From a virus: 24,719 nucleotides of DNA. The notes beneath the pieces are model-generated. The model was not told the origin of the DNA, ran no database searches, and saw only the letters and a list, made by a program, of their open reading frames with translations. This document shows positions 1 to 6,811 of this stretch, piece by piece; position 1 is the stretch's first letter, and the number at the start of each line of letters is the position of its first letter. The DNA is taken from positions 1 to 24,719 of the IMG/VR virus record IMGVR_UViG_3300006875_000154; one strand, 5' to 3'. The position numbers and the translations under genes are program-made.

Positions 1-385
1 AATCTGGATTTTTACCACCAAAGTATTGATTCTCTTGGATAGCATCTATTTCCCACCATTCACCATTATATTCGATTACATCACCGACTTCAACAAATAA
101 ATCTAATTCTTTTAAATATTCTCTTATAAATCCAAAAGAACACGCCTGATTATAATCCTGACCAAACTCCGTTCCTTCGTATGTTTGTGTGTCACGAGTT
201 ATCAACGCAGGAGTTTTTACAGGACTGTGATATACTTTTTTATCTGATTCATTGTACAAATTTGTTTTTGTATTCTCAATTGATAATTTATACACAGCAA
301 CTTCTGTATCTATAATATCTGCAATTAATTCCATATTAAATTTGTGGACAAGACCTGCATCTCGTGTTCCATGAAATAATGGCAT
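1..385 (-). CDS. Neck protein, T4 gp14-like (partial, C-terminus beyond left edge)
   Basis: An open frame runs from ATG at 385 off the left edge of the window (128 codons visible). It starts four bases after the stop of the gp13-like gene, and an SD-like AGGAT lies upstream inside that gene's last codons. The visible residues include VEVGDVIEYNGEWWEIDAI and then ENQYFGGKNPD. This resembles the part of T4 gp14 in which a short GD-hydrophobic strand is followed by an FEI/WEI strand and an aromatic-rich loop. In T4, gp14 sits with gp13 on the portal vertex and forms the neck that joins head and tail. The assignment rests on this local similarity and on the direct coupling to the gp13-like gene; it is moderate because the gene is truncated. 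Confidence 0.6.
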   Translation of the reverse strand, partial: MPLFHGTRDAGLVHKFNMELIADIIDTEVAVYKLSIENTKTNLYNESDKKVYHSPVKTPALITRDTQTYEGTEFGQDYNQACSFGFIREYLKELDLFVEVGDVIEYNGEWWEIDAIQENQYFGGKNPD

Positions 386-389
386 AATT

Positions 390-1520
390 TTATCCTATGT
401 AAATTGCTAAAGGTGTTCCATTCAAACTAACATTTAGATGTTCTGTTTCCGCTCTTTTTGCTTCCAACAATTTAGTACGAGTCATTGTATCTAACATTGT
501 TCTCAATTCATCTATCAGAGCCTGTTTCTCTGTTCCAGCAGCACCCAATAAGTCTGCAGCATTTAGTGTTGTTTCACCATTTGGAATTGGAATACTGCCA
601 TACTTACCACGAATATATCCAAGATTTTCTTTTGCAAGTGCAAGTGTGTACTTAAATATCCATTGTCTTCCAACTGAATTTATATGTTGATACTTCATGT
701 GCTGATATGGAGCATTTGAAATATCAGATACAGTTCCATTTGCATATTTTAATGGATTAGACCTCTCCTCTTTTACAATATATTCGATCCAAAGTTTAAA
801 ATCTCTAACTGGAATTGGAAATATTCTCATTTCATTATTTATCAATTCAAATGAATACGATGATTTTCTCATCAAATCATTAAATTCAATTGCCTGAACA
901 CGCAATAAATCTGCGTACATAGGCATCAACATAAAAGAAACACCAGTAGAATAACCACCAAACCCAAATGTATCTAACATTGCTTGATTACCCAAATAAG
1001 GATCATAGAAACGAATAGAAGCAGGTGGTGCATAATGATGAACCTTTTTTATCTCAATCGAACCGGTTGATGCATATATGTCCCTAATCAGGGTATCTAA
1101 ATTATATCTCTGTTTATTTGTCTGTATATCTATTGATGCTGAATGAAATGTTACATTACCATTCGTGAATGTCTCAGAACCGTATTCTGTTGCAAGTTGT
1201 ACAATACCGCCCATATTGGTTGAAATGTTTCTATGTGTTAAATTGGATGCGGTTGGCGAACCCATAATACTCAACATATTCTGCTGTATATTGTATTGGT
1301 TTACATGGTTGGAATATTCCGATACGGCCTCTTCAAAACAAGCATAAAAGTTAGTTGCTTGTAATTCAACATCGACTAGAGGATAACCCAATCTTCTAGC
1401 ACACCAATCTGCAACATTGTCTGCATCGGTTTGAAAATTGGATTCACTGTCATAGAATCCAAATGGGGTACTTCCAGTTGTAAAAGTGGAAGTACCCGTC
1501 CAAATTGGAATATCTGTCAT
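390..1520 (-). CDS. Neck / head-completion protein, T4 gp13-like
   Basis: 376 residues. The N-terminal part (TPFGFYDSESNFQTDADNV, then WCARRLGYPLVDVEL and NFYACFEEAV) is the pattern I associate with gp13-type neck proteins of marine T4-like phages. T4 gp13 is shorter (about 309 residues) and binds the portal vertex after DNA packaging. The ATG at 1520 directly abuts the PhoH stop codon, and the gp14-like gene follows four bases downstream, so the pair is almost certainly co-translated. It lies downstream of the capsid genes, whereas in T4 gene 13 lies upstream of 17. No membrane segment or enzyme motif is visible. The family call comes from remembered similarity plus context, not a search. 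Confidence 0.6.
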   Translation of the reverse strand: MTDIPIWTGTSTFTTGSTPFGFYDSESNFQTDADNVADWCARRLGYPLVDVELQATNFYACFEEAVSEYSNHVNQYNIQQNMLSIMGSPTASNLTHRNISTNMGGIVQLATEYGSETFTNGNVTFHSASIDIQTNKQRYNLDTLIRDIYASTGSIEIKKVHHYAPPASIRFYDPYLGNQAMLDTFGFGGYSTGVSFMLMPMYADLLRVQAIEFNDLMRKSSYSFELINNEMRIFPIPVRDFKLWIEYIVKEERSNPLKYANGTVSDISNAPYQHMKYQHINSVGRQWIFKYTLALAKENLGYIRGKYGSIPIPNGETTLNAADLLGAAGTEKQALIDELRTMLDTMTRTKLLEAKRAETEHLNVSLNGTPLAIYIG

Positions 1521-2267
1521 TTACTTCTCGGTTTTTGTTTCTTCAAAATATTTTAATATATCGTCAACAATAGGATGACGGTGGTTTGTTTTTAATTCAT
1601 AAACCCCCAATCCATTTATTTTATCTTTCATATTAAATAAATATGGCAAACCAGAGTCTTTTTTCTGTTTTAAATCAATTTGTGATATATCACCCGTTAG
1701 CATCATTTTTGAATTAATACCAAGACGCGAAAGTATCATTTCCATTTGTGCCTTTGTTACATTCTGTGACTCATCTACAATCACACAAGCATTAACAAAT
1801 GTTCTACCACGAAGAAAAGAAATAGGAGCAATTTCTATCTTATCTTCCATCATCAATTTTTCAATCTTCTCTTTATGATATAATTGAAACATATTCGCTT
1901 GAATAGGAGATAACCAAGGATCCATTTTTTCTTTAATGTTACCAGGAAGAAATCCTAAGTCTTCATTAGAAACGGTTGGTCTTGTAATTATTATTTTCTC
2001 TACCTCACGGTAAAAAAAACATTCAAGCGCAATTTGTGTTGCCAAAAGTGTTTTACCCGAACCAGCTTTACCAACAAACACCGAAATATCATCCTGCAAG
2101 GCATCAGCCTTTATTCTTTTTTGTTCCTCATTGAGAGTTAATTGAAATTGTATTTTATTTTTTATCGTTTTTCTTCCTTTCTTTATACCCGAATTATTTA
2201 GACCCGAAACTTCGTCTTCACCTAACAAAACATTTTTACTTTCTTCTTCGTTATGGTCGGTCTTCAT
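1521..2267 (-). CDS. phoH: PhoH-like ATPase
   Basis: 248 residues with a P-loop ATPase of the PhoH family (superfamily 1 helicase-like core). Walker A is GKAGSGKT (residues 66-73), Walker B is VIVDESQN (about 162-169), and the family motif TGDISQID follows at about 191-198. The first 40 residues are charged and probably disordered. SD sequence AGGAG lies six bases before ATG 2267 and overlaps the stop codon of the gene ahead, so the two are coupled. PhoH proteins are very common in marine myoviruses. Their role in infection is unsettled: RNA or nucleotide metabolism and phosphate-stress links have been proposed. Family identity is clear; function here is not. Confidence 0.93.
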   Translation of the reverse strand: MKTDHNEEESKNVLLGEDEVSGLNNSGIKKGRKTIKNKIQFQLTLNEEQKRIKADALQDDISVFVGKAGSGKTLLATQIALECFFYREVEKIIITRPTVSNEDLGFLPGNIKEKMDPWLSPIQANMFQLYHKEKIEKLMMEDKIEIAPISFLRGRTFVNACVIVDESQNVTKAQMEMILSRLGINSKMMLTGDISQIDLKQKKDSGLPYLFNMKDKINGLGVYELKTNHRHPIVDDILKYFEETKTEK

Positions 2268-2275
2268 ATTTGCTC

Positions 2276-2875
2276 CTAGAGTAATTTGGACAGGGTGTCT
2301 CCCAATGATTTTACATCACCTTCAATCATGGATAAAATACTATCCAATTTTTCAGGTTTATGGGTCCATTCAAAACCAACGATGGCAATAAACTCCGAAC
2401 TTTTTTTTATCGGATATACCACGGCAGACTTTGATCCCCTTTGTGAAAAAAATGCCTTAGTAATTAAGTCCTCGATATTATCTACAACAGGATATACCGC
2501 CTTATGATTTATTACATCTTCTACGAAGTTAGAATAAAGTGACATCGGTAAGTTCTGATATTCTTTAAACTCTGTGCTTACACCATCTTCAAGTGATTCA
2601 AATGATGTTGAGAGTTTTGTCATGGATTTGCCTGTTTTGTATTTACCACCATTATGTCTTTGAAGTATAAATGCCCTTTGACAATTATATTCCTCTAATA
2701 GTTGGTCTAATATGGTTTGGATTAGTTTAGAATGAGAAATCTCTCGGTCAATTCTTTTTTGTTTGTATTCACCGTACTTGTATTTAAGAAACCAAGAAAG
2801 GAAAACACCCAAGAGTGTTGCTAGACTCGATACTCCTAATTTCAGTATATCTATGTATTGAATTTGAGTTTCCAT
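2276..2875 (-). CDS. Membrane-anchored protein with possible GAF-like domain
   Basis: 199 residues. A hydrophobic segment at about 9-28 is followed by a basic stretch (KYKYGEYKQKR), which suggests an inside-facing anchor. Residues 45-199 alternate strands and helices and contain FILQRHNGGKYKTG, then a long charged region and an AVVYPIKKSSEFIAIVGFEW strand pair. This layout resembles GAF-like sensor folds seen in some phage proteins, but I see no known ligand residues, so function is unknown. The only usable start is ATG 2875; the next in-frame Met is far inside the domain. No SD precedes it. The intergenic motif (2881-2889) ends five bases before the ATG, so the transcript may be leaderless. 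Downstream come phoH, gp13 and gp14. Confidence 0.6.
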   Translation of the reverse strand: METQIQYIDILKLGVSSLATLLGVFLSWFLKYKYGEYKQKRIDREISHSKLIQTILDQLLEEYNCQRAFILQRHNGGKYKTGKSMTKLSTSFESLEDGVSTEFKEYQNLPMSLYSNFVEDVINHKAVYPVVDNIEDLITKAFFSQRGSKSAVVYPIKKSSEFIAIVGFEWTHKPEKLDSILSMIEGDVKSLGDTLSKLL

Positions 2876-2880
2876 TTGAA

Positions 2881-2889
2881 ATAAATAGC
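2881..2889 (-). promoter_or_regulatory. Late-promoter-like motif (weak copy)
   Basis: On the coding strand the sequence reads GCTATTTAT, a weaker match to the TATATTTAT motif that precedes other transcription units in this window. It lies between a terminator and the start of the GAF-like gene, where a promoter is expected. The spacing to ATG 2875 is only five bases. Confidence 0.4.
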
Positions 2890-2903
2890 AATTATAAAAT
2901 AAA

Positions 2904-2927
2904 AAAGGGTGACAAATGCCACCCTTT
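2904..2927 (-). terminator. Rho-independent terminator after the paralog pair
   Basis: Perfect 8-bp inverted repeat AAAGGGTG / CACCCTTT with an 8-base loop, lying between the stop of the first paralog (2954) and the start of the next gene (2875). Read on the minus strand, the stem is followed by a T-rich run (TTTTTTATTTTAT). The A-rich flank on the other side also gives a U run for plus-strand transcripts, so it could work in both directions, but no plus-strand gene is seen. Confidence 0.85.
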
Positions 2928-2953
2928 GTTAAAAAATTATTTTTGTTTATTTT

Positions 2954-4240
2954 TTACTTTACGAACAATAAATTCCCATCAACTATTCTAAACTCACCTT
3001 TAGGTCTATATGATTCTGATGTTTCTTTGCCAAAATTTTCATCAAAGAATGAACGAATATGTTGTATAACAGCCATTATAGCCCAAGCAAGAATTATAGC
3101 GTGTGCAACTTGCATCATTGTTTTTAAAACATCACCAAATGGTGTTAAGAACGGAGCAAGTAAATCTACAATAGTTTGAAAACTAAATGTACCTTGTATA
3201 CCGTATGTCCATATTTGCCATGATTCTGCAACAACATACGATAAAATTGGAAATGTGAACGGTCCAGGACCACCTAATTTTGAAGATACTTTTGATGACA
3301 TAGGTAATAGTTTTTCAGCTACCTGTTCTCCAACTATTTCAATTAGTGTTGTCAATGGATGGAATATAGCTTTTACACCAAGTATAATATAGTCAGCAAC
3401 CTTTCTTCCCATTGGATTCTTTATCAAAATGTTTGTTAAATCTGCTTCATTCAGATTCATCAATTCTTTAATATATTGTTTATTAGAGAATATACCACGA
3501 TATGCCTCTGCAATATCTTCCATGGATTTCTCCACATCATCTGGAGTAATACCCTTTGTATCATTTGGTGTGAAATCACCTGCCATAACCCGTTTTTCAA
3601 ACAATCCACCGCCGGATAATTTTTGTGAAAAATAAGTGGTTATATGATTATAAATTGATTTTGCATCTTCAAAATCTTTTTTTGCATCTTCGTGTTTATG
3701 TGGATGTTTTTCCTTGAATGTCTTAATCCAAGCATCATCCATCGCACTAATAAGTTTTCCACCAATTTCAGCAATTTTTGCCTTTATGGTATTCATTACT
3801 TTAGCAAATCCAGCTTTTATCTTATTCATCAATTCTTGTATCATATCTGAGAAGTTTGTCCAAATTGTTTTAACACCTTCCCAGCCTTTTACAAAAGCGT
3901 CTTTTACCTTTACACCTACATCAGTAACCTTGTCAGCGGCTGCATCCCAAGACTTCTTAATGAAATCCGTAAATCCCTCATCGATGATTCCTTCTGAAAT
4001 AAGTTTCTGTTGTTTGTCTATTGAACGAATTGTACTTTCATTTATTTTTTTTATACCTTTATATTTCAAATAACCACCAATCACTAAACTTTGTGTTTCA
4101 GTCAATATACCTGATGCTAATATGTTATTTATTGCAAACTCATCTAGAAATGCATAATTCTTTAGTCGGTTTATTTGACGAGTTTGATTAACCTTTATTT
4201 CATTCAGCAATTTTGTTAAACTATATTTATTATGCTTCAT
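2954..4240 (-). CDS. Paralog A of tandem pair; probable processed virion protein
   Basis: 428 residues, clearly paralogous to the gene just upstream (4255-5562). Both have an N-terminal region of about 90-100 residues with a (S/T)xIRS(I/L)DK motif, then a GF(T/F) start to an amphipathic Trp-rich helical region, then hydrophobic helices, and a shared C-terminus (SESYxPxGxF, then DGNLLxVK). Candidate gp21-type cleavage sites are INE68|S, ISE83|G and IDE88|G; the last falls exactly where the Trp-rich part begins. ATG 4240 follows the paralog's stop after 14 bases, and a terminator follows the gene. The arrangement suggests a prohead-loaded protein with a removable leader. The hydrophobic C-terminal half could act on membranes. 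I do not recognise the family, so function is unknown. Confidence 0.65.
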   Translation of the reverse strand: MKHNKYSLTKLLNEIKVNQTRQINRLKNYAFLDEFAINNILASGILTETQSLVIGGYLKYKGIKKINESTIRSIDKQQKLISEGIIDEGFTDFIKKSWDAAADKVTDVGVKVKDAFVKGWEGVKTIWTNFSDMIQELMNKIKAGFAKVMNTIKAKIAEIGGKLISAMDDAWIKTFKEKHPHKHEDAKKDFEDAKSIYNHITTYFSQKLSGGGLFEKRVMAGDFTPNDTKGITPDDVEKSMEDIAEAYRGIFSNKQYIKELMNLNEADLTNILIKNPMGRKVADYIILGVKAIFHPLTTLIEIVGEQVAEKLLPMSSKVSSKLGGPGPFTFPILSYVVAESWQIWTYGIQGTFSFQTIVDLLAPFLTPFGDVLKTMMQVAHAIILAWAIMAVIQHIRSFFDENFGKETSESYRPKGEFRIVDGNLLFVK

Positions 4241-4254
4241 TTGAAATACTCAGT

Positions 4255-5562
4255 TTACTTTTTAACATAAAGTAAATTACCATCTTGTATTTTAAATTTA
4301 CCGTTTGGTGAATATGATTCACTTTTAACTGCTTCAACTTTATCAAATAAATTTATTAGTATGTTTGCAACAGTCCAACACAATAATGCCTTGTGGATAG
4401 CATCAACAGTTTCAGTTGCAATAGCAAGTCCAGGAAATAGTGCATTTAGAACTTGAACAATTGCCATTTGATTTTTTGTAAATTTTATGATAAGTTCAAC
4501 TGCCTCACCAAACAAAGTTCCTATAAGTTGAAAAGGATATGTACCTGGTCCACCAACTGTCTTTGTTACTGTTGAAAATCCAGAAAAAAGTTTTGGTCCT
4601 GCCCAACTAGCAATAGTTTGTCCTAATTTAGCGAAAGGCATAAAAACCCATTGTAATAATTCTATGGCATAATGAACTATTTTTTTAAGTGCAGGATTTT
4701 TTATTGCATCATCAAGGTGTTCTACTGATCCACCTTCATTTAGATTATTTTTTCTTATGTTTCTTTTTAATAATTCACTAACTACATTGTAATTTGATAA
4801 AAGTGAATTTCTTTTACGAATTAAATTTTCCATCTGAGCAACTTGTTCCAAACCCTTTTCAGCTTCGTCTGGAGAAACCTTTGGTTCTTCATCTACTGTT
4901 CCGTTTCCTGCCAATACATCTTTTTCCCAAAATGGAGCCGCAACCCATTTTTGATACCAAGCATCTTTCCACCATTTAGAAGTTTCGCCCAATTGTTTCA
5001 TTTCTTTAATAAAATCGGGATCTCCTTTTAATTTTGGTATTCTATCTTTTACTTTTCCAATGACTTGATCAGCAACAGGACCTGCTGCAGATGCAGATGA
5101 TCCACATAATTTCTGCAATCCATTTTTTGCTGAATTTATTACTTCTTGAACTAATGCCTTAAATTCTCCCCATATCCCCTTTACTTTACTCCAACCACCT
5201 GCAATAGCATCTTTTGCCTTGTCACCTAATGACTTTAATCCATCCCATATATCCCCAAAAAATCCTTCTTTTAATCTCAGTTCCATTTCTGATGAATTGG
5301 ATATAATTCTCACATTTTTATCCAAAGAACGAATCGATGATTCGGTTAATGATTTTGTTTTTGTTTTTGAAAATAATACTCTTAATGCCTTTTGTTCATT
5401 TACTGTAAAAATTTTTGATTTTAACAGTGAATGTATTGCTTGTTCGTCAAGTGATATTGCACTATTACGAACTGTGTCAAATCTTTTGAATGTATTATTT
5501 TCAGACATGACTTCATTCATAAGACTTCTTAAAGAGTTAGTGTCATTAATTTTAGATTTCAT
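4255..5562 (-). CDS. Paralog B of tandem pair; probable processed virion protein
   Basis: 435 residues from ATG 5562. I chose this start because GGAAA lies ahead of it, the promoter-like motif at 5604-5612 lies upstream, and its length matches paralog A. A longer frame opens at 5634, but that codon lies inside the preceding terminator hairpin. Leader of about 99 residues, with candidate protease sites LTE74|S and LKE99|G; the second aligns with IDE|G in paralog A, just before GFFGDIWDGLK. The middle holds Trp/Lys-rich amphipathic helices (GGWSKVKGIWGEF); the C-terminal third is hydrophobic, ending SESYSPNGKFKIQDGNLLY. Same inferred role as paralog A; function unknown. Confidence 0.65.
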   Translation of the reverse strand: MKSKINDTNSLRSLMNEVMSENNTFKRFDTVRNSAISLDEQAIHSLLKSKIFTVNEQKALRVLFSKTKTKSLTESSIRSLDKNVRIISNSSEMELRLKEGFFGDIWDGLKSLGDKAKDAIAGGWSKVKGIWGEFKALVQEVINSAKNGLQKLCGSSASAAGPVADQVIGKVKDRIPKLKGDPDFIKEMKQLGETSKWWKDAWYQKWVAAPFWEKDVLAGNGTVDEEPKVSPDEAEKGLEQVAQMENLIRKRNSLLSNYNVVSELLKRNIRKNNLNEGGSVEHLDDAIKNPALKKIVHYAIELLQWVFMPFAKLGQTIASWAGPKLFSGFSTVTKTVGGPGTYPFQLIGTLFGEAVELIIKFTKNQMAIVQVLNALFPGLAIATETVDAIHKALLCWTVANILINLFDKVEAVKSESYSPNGKFKIQDGNLLYVKK

Positions 5563-5603
5563 AGGTAGTTTCCAACTGTGTAAAATAAATTCTATTACAT
5601 TAG

Positions 5604-5612
5604 ATAAATATG
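5604..5612 (-). promoter_or_regulatory. Late-promoter-like motif before the paralog pair
   Basis: Coding-strand sequence CATATTTAT lies between the terminator of the ParB-like gene and the start of paralog B. The predicted leader is about 35-40 bases and carries the GGAAA ribosome site. Confidence 0.55.
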
Positions 5613-5625
5613 TGTGTAAATAAAA

Positions 5626-5652
5626 AAACCCCATGTAATTATCATGAGGTTT
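5626..5652 (-). terminator. Rho-independent terminator after the ParB-like gene
   Basis: Ten-base-pair stem with one mismatch (AAACCTCATG / CATGGGGTTT on the minus strand), 7-base loop, then a run of T with one A. It lies 20 bases past the stop of the ParB-like gene and ahead of the promoter-like motif of the paralog pair. Confidence 0.85.
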
Positions 5653-5672
5653 GCTTTATTAATATTGACTTA

Positions 5673-6662
5673 TTATTTCTTTACCATTGATTTTATTGTT
5701 TCTTTGACTAATGGTCTCAAAATACTAACTAATCTTTCTTGAAGTCTTTGTTTTTTAACTTTTTTCAAATATGATTCTTGTAATCTCTTTTGATTTACTT
5801 TGTTATATTCACGAAGTTTTTTCATAATAGATTCTGTTAGTGGTTTTTGACCACGACGCATTTGATAATATGATTCCATTTTATCCTTAACATCAGGACC
5901 GTATGGTGCCTTAAGATCGATAGCACCAGCTGCAATTGCCTTAGCAATAGTTGCAACTTCGGGAGCATTTATAACGGGCATATCTACACGATTTGGCGCC
6001 CATCCTGGAATTGCCTTTGGCATTTTTGCCGCATTAGCAACCATTTTTTTCTTTGCCTCTTCAACCGAACCACCCCATTTTTCAAAAGCTTCTTTACATT
6101 TTGCAGGATCTTTTTCTGCCCAATAACCTTTTTCTAAAACAGCATCAATAGCATCTTCGATTGGTTTACCACCAAATTGTGCAATATCACCTTTACCAGT
6201 ATTTCCACCACGACCTAAACCTTTTGTAACAACATTAAGTGCAGTTACAAGAGCACCACCTGGAAGGTCAATTTGTGTTGCATCAAGAGTTGCAGATGGG
6301 TCAACTAAGAATGTTGCTGCCCAACGGTGATGTCCGTCCATGATATAATTATCGTTTGATATAATCGCTTGTAAATCACCACCAGGTCCACTTGGCATAG
6401 GATTGATTTTCATTATTGCAGAAAAAGCAAATTCTACTGCTTTCTGTGGAACTACTTCTTTTTGAGACGGTTTTAATTTACCAGCAGCAACGGATACTTT
6501 TTTCGATGGAATTTGATCATCCGCAGTATCTCCATCAGCCTTTCCACCTTTGTATGCTGCTTTCGCCGCATCAGCTGGAACTTGACTTAGTGGCATAGCA
6601 TCTTTGGTTCCAAATACTTCATCATCTTCAAACAGTCTTCTCTTTTTGTTAGTCTGTTTCAT
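5673..6662 (-). CDS. ParB/sulfiredoxin-like domain protein of the head gene cluster
   Basis: 329 residues. The region LKPSQKEVVPQKAVEFA (63-79) followed by IMDGHHRWAA (107-116) is the signature of the ParB/sulfiredoxin-like fold found in several phage proteins; the DGHHRW segment corresponds to the nucleotide-binding GxxRR-type motif of ParB. Residues 1-60 are charged and low in order. The last 75 residues are strongly basic and helical, with repeated RLQE units and a candidate LTE|S cleavage site. An enzymatic role (CTPase, nuclease or kinase-like) cannot be decided from the motif. It is a single-gene unit between major capsid and the paralog pair, with its own promoter-like motif and terminator, which suggests a virion-related role. 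ATG 6662 is preceded by TGGGAAAA. Confidence 0.7.
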   Translation of the reverse strand: MKQTNKKRRLFEDDEVFGTKDAMPLSQVPADAAKAAYKGGKADGDTADDQIPSKKVSVAAGKLKPSQKEVVPQKAVEFAFSAIMKINPMPSGPGGDLQAIISNDNYIMDGHHRWAATFLVDPSATLDATQIDLPGGALVTALNVVTKGLGRGGNTGKGDIAQFGGKPIEDAIDAVLEKGYWAEKDPAKCKEAFEKWGGSVEEAKKKMVANAAKMPKAIPGWAPNRVDMPVINAPEVATIAKAIAAGAIDLKAPYGPDVKDKMESYYQMRRGQKPLTESIMKKLREYNKVNQKRLQESYLKKVKKQRLQERLVSILRPLVKETIKSMVKK

Positions 6663-6728
6663 ACTATTTTCCCATTATTACTTAAAAATACAAATTTTAA
6701 AAAGAGTGATCTGTTTGAACACTCAGAA

Positions 6729-6737
6729 ATAAATATA
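6729..6737 (-). promoter_or_regulatory. Late-promoter-like motif before the ParB-like gene
   Basis: Coding-strand TATATTTAT immediately downstream of the capsid-gene terminator. The predicted leader is about 60 bases and contains a small 5-bp inverted repeat (6704-6708 with 6720-6724) starting four bases after the motif. Confidence 0.6.
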
Positions 6738-6760
6738 AACTAAAATGAAAAAAAAACAAA

Positions 6761-6789
6761 AAAGGAGTGAGATTTTTTCTCACTCCTTT
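6761..6789 (-). terminator. Strong Rho-independent terminator after major capsid gene
   Basis: Perfect 11-bp stem AAAGGAGTGAG / CTCACTCCTTT with a 7-base loop, followed on the minus strand by TTTTTTG and nine T. It lies 22 bases past the capsid stop codon. It is the strongest terminator in the window, as expected behind the most highly expressed late gene. Confidence 0.93.
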
Positions 6790-6811
6790 ATTTTTCACCA
6801 ACCATCTAAGA

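Noticed and set aside
2286-2507. Plus-strand open frame opposite the GAF-like gene
   Set aside because: No ribosome site or recognisable product, and it is antisense to a convincing minus-strand gene; the same holds for the other plus-strand frames in the window.
5563-5634. 24-residue N-terminal extension of paralog B
   Set aside because: Its ATG lies inside the terminator hairpin and upstream of the promoter-like motif. ATG 5562 has a ribosome site and gives the same length as the paralog.
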